Shown: positions 52,316 through 59,476 of the stretch, in pieces
Layout: the number at the start of each line of letters is the position of its first letter
Position numbering within the stretch: the first letter of the stretch is position 1
Source: Nocardia uniformis NBRC 13702
GTDB lineage: Bacteria; Actinomycetota; Actinomycetes; Mycobacteriales; Mycobacteriaceae
Assembly: GCF_001613345.1 (NCBI RefSeq)
Contig: NZ_BDCE01000086.1
Location: 35,288 to 99,287, forward strand
DNA length: 64,000 nucleotides
Reading direction: 5' to 3'
Made by a program: the position numbers and the translations under genes
The notes under the pieces: generated by a model
What the model was told of the DNA's origin: nothing
The model's database searches: none
Seen by the model: the letters and a program-made list of their open reading frames with translations, nothing else

Positions 52316-53152
52316 GTGGATTTCGAGGACGGCTTTTCGCTCGATATGGGGTACTCGGTGGGATCGTTCTCCGAGTATCTGCGGCAGCACGCGCCGGAGT
52401 TGTTGCCGGGTAACCGGTTCGGTGGGCGCGGGAAAGTCGACGCTCCGCACGGGACCACGATTGTCGCGGTGGCCTATCGCGGTGGGGTGCTGCTCGCCGG
52501 GGATCGGCGGGGGACCATGGGGAATCTGCTGGCCAGCCGGGATATGGAGAAGGTGTTCATTACCGACTCCTATTCGGCGGCCGGGTTCGCGGGCACCGTC
52601 GGCGTCGCGGTCGAGATGATTCGGCTGTTCGCGGTCGAACTCGAGCACTACGAGAAGATCGAAGGTGTGCCGCTGACCTTCGACGGTAAGGCCACCAAGC
52701 TCTCGAAGATGGTGCGGGACAACCTCCCCGCCGCCTTGCAGGACCTGGCGGTGGTGCCGGTGCTGGTCGGCTACGACCTCAATGCCACCGATCCCCGCAA
52801 GGTCGGCCGCATCGTCTCCTACGACGTCGTCGGCGGTCGCACCGAGGAACATTTCGGATACGCGGCGATCGGATCCGGTTCGCTGTTCGCGAAATCCTCA
52901 CTCAAGAAGACCTACACCCCCGACATCGACGAGGACCGCGCACTGCGACTCGTTGTGGAAGCGCTCTTCGATGCCGCCGACGACGACACCGCGACCGGCG
53001 GCCCGGACATTATGCGCGGCATCTATCCGACCGCGATCGTGGTGAATGCCGAAGGAGCCGAAGAGGTTTCGGAGCAACGACTCACCGAGACAGCACGTGC
53101 CTTCCTCGACGAGCGAACCGCCGCCACCGAAGATTCCCCGACCTCGCACTGA
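52316..53152 (+). CDS. prcB: Proteasome beta subunit (PrcB-like), without prcA
   Basis: 278 residues from GTG 52316, with GAGGAGGG 7-14 bases upstream. A 46-residue propeptide (SFSEYLRQHAPELLPGNRFG) ends at HG before the catalytic Thr47. The mature part has TTIVAVAYRGGVLLAGDRR (Thr1, Asp17), the Lys33 region SRDMEKVFITD, GSGSLFAKSSLKK and AADDDTATGGPD, all as in active PrcB. Normally pup-prcB-prcA are consecutive; neither pup nor prcA is next to it. It could be a paralogue or an orphan beta ring that pairs with PrcA from elsewhere. Confidence 0.88.
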   Translation: MDFEDGFSLDMGYSVGSFSEYLRQHAPELLPGNRFGGRGKVDAPHGTTIVAVAYRGGVLLAGDRRGTMGNLLASRDMEKVFITDSYSAAGFAGTVGVAVEMIRLFAVELEHYEKIEGVPLTFDGKATKLSKMVRDNLPAALQDLAVVPVLVGYDLNATDPRKVGRIVSYDVVGGRTEEHFGYAAIGSGSLFAKSSLKKTYTPDIDEDRALRLVVEALFDAADDDTATGGPDIMRGIYPTAIVVNAEGAEEVSEQRLTETARAFLDERTAATEDSPTSH

Positions 53153-53174
53153 TATCGCTCGCGGTCTATGCGGT

Positions 53175-53559
53175 TCAGGCCGCAGTGACTATCTGGATCA
53201 GATTCCCGCGAGTGTCGTCGAAGACCGCCGTGGTCACCGGCCCGGTCTCGAGCGGTTCCTGGGTGAACATCACCCCGTGTCGGCGCAGGCGCTCATATTC
53301 CGCCCGCACATCCGCGACCTGGAGACGCGATCGGAATGCCGTCTGCGGCCAGCCCCTCCTTGTAGGACTTGACCACGGGGTGCCTATCCGGTTCGAGCAG
53401 TAGCTCCGCGCCCTCGGGGTCCTCCGGTGCGACGACCGACAGCCACCGGTCCGCACCCAGTGGGATGTCGTGCTTGGTGGTGAAACCGAGTACATCGGTG
53501 TAGAAGTCGAGGGCTTTCTGCTGGTCGTCGACGAATACGCTGGTCCTATGGATCCGCAC
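53175..53559 (-). pseudogene. VOC/glyoxalase protein with frameshift
   Basis: Two frames make one VOC protein. From 53559 the first frame gives MRIHRTSVFVDDQQKALDFY, the conserved YTDVLGF and HPVVKSYKEGLAADGIPIAS. After about 53325-53340 the match changes frame to VADVRAEYERLRRHGVMFTQ, then GPVTTAVFDDTRGNLIQIVT and the stop at 53175. Both halves keep conserved residues, so the event is recent, or an assembly error. It overlaps the upstream ArsR gene by 14 bases, a common regulator/VOC pair. Confidence 0.75.
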
Positions 53560-53842
53560 GGTTGCTCTCCTTTCCTGGTGGCCGCCACCGTTCGAAGATG
53601 GCGGCCAGGGGAGTGGTGTCGAGGTGGTGGAACTTGTACCGCCCCTGCTTGCGCGTGGTGATCAGCCCGGCCTCCTCCAGCACCGCCAGATGCTGGGAGA
53701 CGGCCTGCCGGGTCAGGGTCACCTGATGCCGACTCGTCAGGCGGACACAGATCTCGAACAGGGTTTGCCCGTCGTGCTCGGTGAGCTCGTCGAGAATGGT
53801 CCGCCGGGTGGGATCGGCGAGGGCCTTGAAGAGATCACCCAT
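53546..53842 (-). CDS. ArsR/SmtB-type regulator (non-metal type)
   Basis: 98 residues from ATG 53842. Winged helix LFKALADPTRRTILDELTEH (about 3-22), TRQAVSQHLAVLEEAGLITT (about 44-63), KQGRYKFHHLDTTPL. No CxC metal site, so it is of the type paired with VOC or SRPBCC proteins. An 8-bp dyad (53855-53874) lies 13 bases before its start. It overlaps the frameshifted VOC gene by 14 bases, and the two form one transcript. Confidence 0.9.
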   Translation of the reverse strand: MGDLFKALADPTRRTILDELTEHDGQTLFEICVRLTSRHQVTLTRQAVSQHLAVLEEAGLITTRKQGRYKFHHLDTTPLAAIFERWRPPGKESNRADP

Positions 53843-53854
53843 GAGTACGACGTT

Positions 53855-53874
53855 AGGCAAGTGGCGACTTGCCT
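53855..53874. promoter_or_regulatory. ArsR-type operator
   Basis: AGGCAAGT-GGCG-ACTTGCCT is a perfect 8-bp inverted repeat, 13 bases upstream of the ArsR start. CAAGT/ACTTG half-sites separated by about four bases are common for this regulator group, so autoregulation is likely. Confidence 0.75.
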
Positions 53875-53929
53875 GTCAAGGATCGTCCGTCGATCGTGCT
53901 GTCCAGGTCGACCAGCGCCACCGAGACGG

Positions 53930-54946
53930 TTATCCGTCGAGGAAGCGCAGCAACTCCGCGATGACGAACTGGGGGTTCTCCTCGACGAGCCAGTGGCCCG
54001 CGTTCGGCACGTCGACTGCCCGCACAATATTGGTCATGCGTGGGGCCGTGGTGGCTCGAACCGGGTCGAGTTGGCCCTGGGCCGTCATGAGCAGGGCCGG
54101 GACGTCGGTCGGTGCGGCCGCGATGGTGTCGCTGACATCCTGGTCCAGCGCGCGATAGAGCTCGAACCCGCCGGACAGCACCTCGGGTCGGCTGTAAGTC
54201 CGTGCGTACTCGTCGATTTCGGCGTCGGTGAACGGCGAACGATCCGAGGTGCCGCCGAAAGCCGTTCCGCCGTACGAGACCTGCGGGTAGAACAGGGCCA
54301 GGTACTCGCGGACATCGTCGCCGACCACCGCCTCGGGCACCCGTCGCTGCGAATGGAAGGCGATGTGCCAGCTCATGGTGCGATAGGTGGGTGCGTCGAT
54401 CGCGGGCCCGGGCAGCGGCAGGTCGAGGTAGCCCAGACGTGCGGTGTCGGAGGGGAATTGGCTGGCGTACTGGAACGCCACCGCCGCGCCGAAGTCGTGG
54501 CCGATGACACGGGCGTCGCGCACCCCGAGCCGGTCGGCGATCAGAGTGTGGACGTACCGTGCCAATGTCGCCTTGTCGTAGCCGATAGGCGATCCGGTGC
54601 TATCTCCCAACCCGGGCAGGTCGACGGCGTAAACGGTGTGATGCTCGGCGAGCGCGGGCATGATCGGCCACCACCCGTACCAGGTCTGGGGCCAACCGTG
54701 CAGCAGTACCACCGGTGAGCCACTGCCGCCGGTCACGTAATGCATTCGGACACCGTCGATATCGGCGAACTCGTGTCGGAAGGTGTTGTCGAACTGCGGA
54801 TCCGACTGCGTGGCAACGGCGTAGGCGGGAACATCGGCGGTGGTCGTTGTCCCGGAGCAGGCGGTGGCGATCGTGAGCAGGGCGGAGAGGGTGACTGTTG
54901 CCGCAATCCGCGTGATTCGCGGGAACGGGCGCGCTGGCGTGGTCAT
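53930..54946 (-). CDS. Exported alpha/beta hydrolase (epoxide hydrolase-like)
   Basis: 338 residues. N-terminal signal peptide (RITRIAATVTLSALLTIATA) followed by CSG, a possible but weak lipobox (ATAC). The hydrolase part has VVLLHGWPQTWYGWWPIMPA (HGWP oxyanion motif, about 78-97), nucleophile Asp in VIGHDFGAAVAFQYA (GHDFG, about 147-161) and the His in VPNAGHWLVEENPQFV. HGWP with GHDxG is typical of epoxide hydrolases and haloalkane dehalogenases. It would act outside the membrane. The substrate is unknown. Confidence 0.88.
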   Translation of the reverse strand: MTTPARPFPRITRIAATVTLSALLTIATACSGTTTTADVPAYAVATQSDPQFDNTFRHEFADIDGVRMHYVTGGSGSPVVLLHGWPQTWYGWWPIMPALAEHHTVYAVDLPGLGDSTGSPIGYDKATLARYVHTLIADRLGVRDARVIGHDFGAAVAFQYASQFPSDTARLGYLDLPLPGPAIDAPTYRTMSWHIAFHSQRRVPEAVVGDDVREYLALFYPQVSYGGTAFGGTSDRSPFTDAEIDEYARTYSRPEVLSGGFELYRALDQDVSDTIAAAPTDVPALLMTAQGQLDPVRATTAPRMTNIVRAVDVPNAGHWLVEENPQFVIAELLRFLDG

Positions 54947-55035
54947 CGTGTGTTCGGCGCGGATACTCTCGTCTACGAGGGTGAGGAAGCGCCGTCCTCC
55001 CTTTCGTGTCGGTGGTGGCGGTTAAGGTTTTCGGT

Positions 55036-56187
55036 GTGGATGAGGTGGTGCGGTACAGTTTCCGGTTGCGGCCCGGCCGCACTGCCGAAGCCGTGCTGCG
55101 CTGCGAGTGGCATCGCTGCCGGTTCCTGTGGAACGAAGCAGTCAATCAGCAGAGGTCGGGTCTGAAGCCGACCTTCGGGAAACTCAGCAAGCTCCTGACC
55201 GAGGCCCGCGCACACAGCGCCTGGTTGGCAGAGGGTTCGCAAGTGGCGCAACAGCAAACGCTGCGGACCTATGCGCAAGCGCTCACGCAGTCGTTCACTG
55301 TCAAGGGCCGGAGGCGGCCGGTATTCAAGGCTCGCAAGCGGTCCCAGGTGTCGTTGGAATACACCCGACGCGGCTTCACCCTCACTGATGGGCGTCTGGT
55401 GTTGGCGAAGGGCGTCAGTATTGCGGTGGTGTGGTCGAGGGAGTTGCCGTCCGAACCGACGAGTGTGCGGATCACCCAGGATTCGTTGGGGCATTGGTAT
55501 GCCTCGTTCGTCGTGCGCCGCACCATCGAGCCCGTCCCTGCCACCGAGGGCGGCATCGGTATCGACTGGGGCGTGAAAACCACCGCCACCACGACCGATC
55601 CCGCGTTCGATTTGCCCTACCGCGGGCACCGCGCTCGGTGTGCGGCCGAACTGGCCCGGGCGCAACGCAAAACGGCCAGACGGCATCGCACACGCGGTTC
55701 GCAGTCGCGCGGGTATCAGCGGGCCGCAGGTGCGGTCGCGAAGCTGCACAAGAAGGCGGCCCGGCAGACCCGACATGATGCGCGGGTGTGGGCCAAGGGT
55801 GTGGTTGGTAACCATGATGTGATCGCGGTGGAGGATTTCGAACCGAGGTTTCTGGCGAAGTCGTCGATGGCGCGCAAGGCCGCCGATGCGGCGATCGGCG
55901 CGGCGAAGCGGGAGTTGATCGAGCGTGGCGAGCGGGCCGGCCGGAGGGTGGTGTTGGTGCGGCCCGCGTACACGACCATGACGTGTTCGAGTTGTTTCGC
56001 GAGAGCCAAGCAACGACTCGAACTCGGCGAGAGAACTTTCCGGTGCCACGCCTGCGGATTCACCGCTGACCGAGACTGGAACGCCGCCAGGGTGATTCTG
56101 CCTGTGGCAGAGCGCGGCCACACACGTGTCGAGGATGTCAGCCAATTGGATCACCGCCTTCCGGTGGTGGGTTCGGTTGCGGTCTGA
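55036..56187 (+). CDS. tnpB: TnpB RNA-guided nuclease of IS605/IS1341-type element
   Basis: 383 residues from GTG 55036 (TAAGG 9 bases upstream; an in-frame GTG at 55006 would add ten). RuvC residues are present: Asp in GGIGIDWGVKTTATTTD, Glu in VIAVEDFEPRFLAKSSM, Asp in CGFTADRDWNAARVIL. The zinc ribbon is TCSSCFAR ... FRCHACGF. N-terminal YSFRLRPGRTAEAVLRCEWH is the usual TnpB start. No tnpA is nearby. TnpB proteins are guided by an omega RNA made from the element's right end. Confidence 0.93.
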   Translation: MDEVVRYSFRLRPGRTAEAVLRCEWHRCRFLWNEAVNQQRSGLKPTFGKLSKLLTEARAHSAWLAEGSQVAQQQTLRTYAQALTQSFTVKGRRRPVFKARKRSQVSLEYTRRGFTLTDGRLVLAKGVSIAVVWSRELPSEPTSVRITQDSLGHWYASFVVRRTIEPVPATEGGIGIDWGVKTTATTTDPAFDLPYRGHRARCAAELARAQRKTARRHRTRGSQSRGYQRAAGAVAKLHKKAARQTRHDARVWAKGVVGNHDVIAVEDFEPRFLAKSSMARKAADAAIGAAKRELIERGERAGRRVVLVRPAYTTMTCSSCFARAKQRLELGERTFRCHACGFTADRDWNAARVILPVAERGHTRVEDVSQLDHRLPVVGSVAV

Positions 56188-56225
56188 GCGTGAAATCTCC
56201 TGCCTTCAGGCAGGGGAAGCGTTAA
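56188..56225 (+). ncRNA. Putative omega RNA 3' scaffold hairpin
   Basis: CCTGCC-TTCA-GGCAGG is a 6-bp perfect stem, extended to about 9 bp with one G-U pair (56196-56217), right after the tnpB stop. In studied TnpB elements the omega RNA overlaps the 3' end of tnpB, and the guide is the sequence just past the right end, here starting about 56226. The 5' limit of the RNA, inside tnpB, is not visible. Confidence 0.55.
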
Positions 56226-56243
56226 ATGTCCTTCTTCGGGGAG

Positions 56244-56741
56244 TCAGCGCCCGGTCGCGCCGTCGATCAGTTCGCGAAGGATGTCCGCGTGCCCGGCATG
56301 GCGTCCGGTCTCCTCGATCATGTGGGTGAGCGCCCAGCGAACACTGGGAGCCGGACGCCCCGGCCGCGACCGGGGCACCGGTGCGCCGAGATCGGTGCAG
56401 CCATCGAGCACCTCGTTCGCTCGCTCGACCGTTTCGCGGTAGCGGGCGACGACATCGGCGACGCTGTCCTCCGGTGCTGCCCGGAATGTCGCCTGCCAGT
56501 CGGTCACGGTGTCCCCGAGGAATATCGAGCGTTCGACGCAGGTCAGATGCGTGAGCAGTCCGAGCAGATTCGTGCCCGACGGCACGGTGGCCGTGCGCAC
56601 CTGCGGTTCGGGCGCGCCGTCGACCTTCGCGGCGATCGCCGTGCGGAGATAGTCGAGAAATGCGCGCAGGGTCTCGGACTCGGTGTTCCCCGCGCGTGGC
56701 GGCGGGCTGTCGAGACGTTTGCGTCGGGCGGTGGCGGGCAT
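56244..56741 (-). CDS. DinB/DUF664 family protein
   Basis: 165 residues from ATG 56741. Four-helix DinB fold of the DUF664 group: LRAFLDYLRTAIAAKVDGAP, LLGLLTHLTCVERSIFLGDT (metal His, about 60-79), and ALTHMIEETGRHAGHADILR (HxxxH-type metal site, about 133-152), all three histidine positions kept. These are often mycothiol-dependent enzymes in actinobacteria; the reaction is unknown. Co-oriented with the methyltransferase 22 bases upstream. Confidence 0.9.
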   Translation of the reverse strand: MPATARRKRLDSPPPRAGNTESETLRAFLDYLRTAIAAKVDGAPEPQVRTATVPSGTNLLGLLTHLTCVERSIFLGDTVTDWQATFRAAPEDSVADVVARYRETVERANEVLDGCTDLGAPVPRSRPGRPAPSVRWALTHMIEETGRHAGHADILRELIDGATGR

Positions 56742-56763
56742 GGTGGCCTCCTTCGTGCGCGGG

Positions 56764-57390
56764 TCAGTCAGCGCGGCGGATGAGCAGAACGTGATCGGTG
56801 ACCTCGGCGGTGCGTCCATCCGGGCCCATCGCGATCCGGCGGGAAGCCTCGGCCCGCTCGACCGTCCACCCCGCCGGATCCAGGTCGATTCCATCAGCGA
56901 CCTGCTGCGGGCTCGGGTACCGGACCTCGGGATCTTGGTTCCATGACCAAGGCGCGGTCGACCCGTGATCGACCACCAATAGCCGCCCGCCCGGACGCAG
57001 CGCGTGCGCGGCCCGGCGCAGGACGGCGTCCCGGTCCATATCGAGCGGGGTGTGCAGGTAGTGCGCGCAGATCAGGTCGAATCGGCCCGGTGGGAAGGAC
57101 TCGCGCAGGTCATAACGCTCGGCCACGACCCGATCACCCAGGCCGTGCGCGCGGGCGAGGTCGGCGAGCCGGGCGACCGCCACCGCCGAGACGTCGACGG
57201 CGGTGACCCGCCAGCCCCGGCGGGCGAGCCACAGTGCGTCACCGCCGTTCCCGCATCCGAGATCCAACACATTGCCCGGTTGCAGACTCGAAACCGCTTC
57301 GCCGAGACAGTAATTCGGCTGCGGGTCGGTGGCAGCCGGTCGGGCGGCGTAGACGCCGTCCCAGAACGAATCCACCTCGGTGGCGCTCAT
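56764..57390 (-). CDS. Class I SAM-dependent methyltransferase
   Basis: 208 residues from ATG 57390. SAM-binding motif I VLDLGCGNGGDALWLARRGW (about 41-60), motif II AVDVSAVAVARLADLA, and LRPGGRLLVVDHGS. It begins SFWDGVYAARPAATDPQPNY, the usual entry of TehB/UbiE-like small methyltransferases. The substrate is not predictable. It is divergent from the XRE-cupin gene with an operator between, so it is likely its target together with the DinB gene. Confidence 0.9.
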   Translation of the reverse strand: MSATEVDSFWDGVYAARPAATDPQPNYCLGEAVSSLQPGNVLDLGCGNGGDALWLARRGWRVTAVDVSAVAVARLADLARAHGLGDRVVAERYDLRESFPPGRFDLICAHYLHTPLDMDRDAVLRRAAHALRPGGRLLVVDHGSTAPWSWNQDPEVRYPSPQQVADGIDLDPAGWTVERAEASRRIAMGPDGRTAEVTDHVLLIRRAD

Positions 57391-57450
57391 GGGAACTCCT
57401 TTGGTCGGGATGCGACCAGTATTTCCAGACCCCCAACGTCCTGGCACGCA

Positions 57451-57471
57451 ATCTTGCCGCTTTGGCAAGAT
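57451..57471. promoter_or_regulatory. Operator between methyltransferase and XRE-cupin gene
   Basis: ATCTTGCC-GCTTT-GGCAAGAT is a perfect 8-bp inverted repeat ending 6 bases before the GTG of the XRE regulator. CTTGCC-N5-GGCAAG half-sites fit an autoregulatory XRE operator that also covers the divergent promoter. Confidence 0.8.
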
Positions 57472-57477
57472 GGCCGC

Positions 57478-58077
57478 GTGGACCCTGAAACCGACGAGGT
57501 ACTCGACGCGGTGGGCCCGCGGCTGCGTGCCCTGCGCCGCGCCCGTGGCATCACCCTGACCGACCTCGCCCACCGCACCGGGGTGTCGGAAAGTACGCTG
57601 TCGCGGCTGGAGAGCGGTCAGCGCCGGGCCACCCTGGAGCTACTGCTGCCCCTCGCCCGCGTCTACGACATCCCCCTGGACGACCTCGTCGGTGCCCCGC
57701 GCACCGGTGACCCCCGAATTCACCTCAAGCCGATCCGGCGAGCAGGCATGATCTTCGTACCGCTGTCTCGGCAGCCGGGCGGCGTGCACGCCTTCAAGAT
57801 GATCATCCCCGCCCAACCGAAACCACTCGAACCGACCCCGCAGACCCACGACGGCTTCGAATGGCTGTATGTACTCAACGGGCGTCTGCGGCTGATAGTC
57901 GGCGACCGCGACCTGATACTGCCGCCGGGCGAGGCCGCCGAGTTCGACACATCCCTCCCACACTGGCTGGGCAGCGCCGACGGCGCTGCCGTCGAACTCC
58001 TGATCCTGTTCGGCCTGAACGGAATACGCGCGCACGTGCGCCCCGACCACCGGGAGAACGCCCGCCCATCTCCCTGA
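57478..58077 (+). CDS. XRE-cupin transcriptional regulator
   Basis: 199 residues from GTG 57478. HTH_3 domain VGPRLRALRRARGITLTDLA + HRTGVSESTLSRLESGQRRA (about 13-52), then a cupin_2 domain (HDGFEWLYVLNGRLRLIVGD, LILPPGEAAEFDTSLPHWLG). Cupin XRE regulators sense small metabolites and control neighbouring genes. The start is set by the end of the operator; the longer upstream frame covers the methyltransferase in antisense and is rejected. Confidence 0.92.
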   Translation: MDPETDEVLDAVGPRLRALRRARGITLTDLAHRTGVSESTLSRLESGQRRATLELLLPLARVYDIPLDDLVGAPRTGDPRIHLKPIRRAGMIFVPLSRQPGGVHAFKMIIPAQPKPLEPTPQTHDGFEWLYVLNGRLRLIVGDRDLILPPGEAAEFDTSLPHWLGSADGAAVELLILFGLNGIRAHVRPDHRENARPSP

Positions 58078-58098
58078 CGGGACGGGCGCGCGGTGGAC

Positions 58099-58677
58099 TC
58101 AGATATGCGGAGTGGGCCGGTAGATGAGCTCTTGGATATCGCCGTCGAGTGTCCGGCTCTCGATCAGCTCGAGATCGAAGTCCGCCGCTCCCCGGAAGAT
58201 TGGGTCCAGTCCGGTAGTCCCGGTGATTACCGGAAAGAGCGTCACCTGTACGCGATCGACCAGTCCGGCGTCCAGCAGCGCCCGGTTCATCGACAGGCTG
58301 CCATGGGAGCGCAACGGCACCTCGGACTCCTTCTTGAGCCGGGCGACGACATCGACGGCATCGCCGCTCGCGACCGACGCATCCGGCCAGTCGAGGGGCT
58401 CTTCGAGGGTGGATGACACCACCGTCGCCGGCAGGTTCCGCATCCGGGTGACCCAGGCATCACGCACCTCGGATCCCTCGGTACTCGACGCCAGCATCTG
58501 CGCGAACGCCCGATAGGTATTGGCCCCGAAAACCATCCGCTGTTCCTCGCCGTACAGGGCGAGGCGGTGGTCGAGCAGCTCGGGGCCCTGTTTTCCCCAG
58601 TAACCGGTCCAGTTACCGCCAGCGGCGCCGAAGCCGTCGAGACTGGAAAAAACATCGAATGTGTAGGTGGCAGACAT
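58099..58677 (-). CDS. RibD/dihydrofolate-reductase-fold protein
   Basis: 192 residues from ATG 58677. DHFR-like RibD C-terminal domain: TYTFDVFSSLDGFGAAGGNW (about 4-23), MVFGANTYRAFAQML (about 47-61), ATVVSSTLEEPLDW, and LRSHGSLSMNRALLDAGLVD + RVQVTLFPVITGTT. It likely binds NADPH and reduces a small molecule, but such standalone members have no proven substrate. Convergent with the XRE-cupin gene. Confidence 0.9.
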   Translation of the reverse strand: MSATYTFDVFSSLDGFGAAGGNWTGYWGKQGPELLDHRLALYGEEQRMVFGANTYRAFAQMLASSTEGSEVRDAWVTRMRNLPATVVSSTLEEPLDWPDASVASGDAVDVVARLKKESEVPLRSHGSLSMNRALLDAGLVDRVQVTLFPVITGTTGLDPIFRGAADFDLELIESRTLDGDIQELIYRPTPHI

Positions 58678-58831
58678 GATGCTCCTCGAGTGCGACTGAT
58701 CGGGTGTATATAGAGACGAGAAACCACGGCGAAACTCATCGCCGCGCCGCATGCCCGACCTGGACTCGGGCCGCCGTTCAGGTCGAGGCGGCCCGGTCAG
58801 TGCTCTGTCCCAGCACATTTAGTCTCGGCAC

Positions 58832-59041
58832 ATGGCAGATACCTCCGGTACGCCGATGACAGACGCGGAGATCAGGCAGTTCTTCACCCTGCTCCAGCGA
58901 TGGTGTGACAGCGAACTCGACCAGTTCGCCAACCTGATCGTCCCCACTCGATGGGGCGATGTGTATGCCGATTTCGGCCGCGAGCGCCCTCCCGAGCATC
59001 CCGTCGAACTATACGAGCGACTGCCCGCAGACGGTGTGTGA
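58832..59041 (+). CDS. Small protein of unknown function
   Basis: 69 residues. No domain is recognised. The composition looks coding: MTDAEIRQFFTLLQRWCDSE, LDQFANLIVPTRWGDVYADF. It probably begins with helices and ends with a flexible tail. The true start may be ATG 58856 (MTDAEIRQFF). A GC hairpin follows 13 bases after the stop, as if closing a single-gene transcript. Confidence 0.6.
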   Translation: MADTSGTPMTDAEIRQFFTLLQRWCDSELDQFANLIVPTRWGDVYADFGRERPPEHPVELYERLPADGV

Positions 59042-59053
59042 ACTAACACTCGA

Positions 59054-59071
59054 CTTCGCGACAGCGCGAAG
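59054..59071 (+). terminator. Hairpin after small gene
   Basis: CTTCGCG-ACAG-CGCGAAG is a 7-bp perfect stem with a 4-base loop, 13 bases past the stop at 59041. There is no U-tract, but placement and loop fit an actinobacterial intrinsic terminator. Confidence 0.55.
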
Positions 59072-59148
59072 ATCGTCGGAGGGACACCGGAAGCCGAAGA
59101 TTCACTTGGTAATTCGAGGGTATGCATCTCCCGAGAAAGGAGGCTCGA

Positions 59149-59341
59149 ATGTCTTTTCGCCTTCCGCAAGAGCTTCAAGATCTTCCCCGGCGTGCGCCTC
59201 AATATCAACCGCGGCTCCCTGTCGATCACCACCGGTAGCCGCGGCGGACCCCCGGCACACCAGCACCCCGGCCGCGAAACCACCTCCATGAACCTCCCCG
59301 GCCCCCTCGGTTGGCGTCGCACCCGTCGCCGGAGGCGCTGA
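59149..59341 (+). pseudogene. DUF4236 protein with one-base insertion
   Basis: An ideal ribosome binding site (GAAAGGAGG) precedes ATG 59149, which encodes MSFR and then goes out of frame. If one C at about 59158-59161 is removed the protein reads MSFRFRKSFKIFPGVRLNIN, the hallmark of DUF4236, and continues to TGA 59339-59341 with GSLSITTGSRGG. Thus a single extra base breaks an otherwise normal gene of about 63 residues. Either a fresh pseudogene or a sequencing error. Confidence 0.8.
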
Positions 59342-59476
59342 ATGTGGCTGCAATCGGCGATGATCGACTCGGGTACGCCTGCATTCGATCTCTGGCACCG
59401 TCCGCTATGGCCGGTTCGAACCGTGCGGGCAGCGGCATGCGCGTGCGCTGTTTTGTCGGGTGAGCACCGATCTGGT

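Larger units (their letters stand above)
55006..56225 (+). mobile_element. Solo-tnpB IS200/IS605-like element (ends approximate)
   Basis: The element consists of tnpB and its right end. The right end carries the hairpin at 56196-56217 followed by GAAGCGTTAAA, like the GAA..GTTAA ends of actinobacterial IS1341 members; I place the end near 56225. The left end is not resolved between 54947 and 55036. There are no terminal inverted repeats or target duplication, as expected. It sits between the hydrolase start and the DinB stop. Confidence 0.65.
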
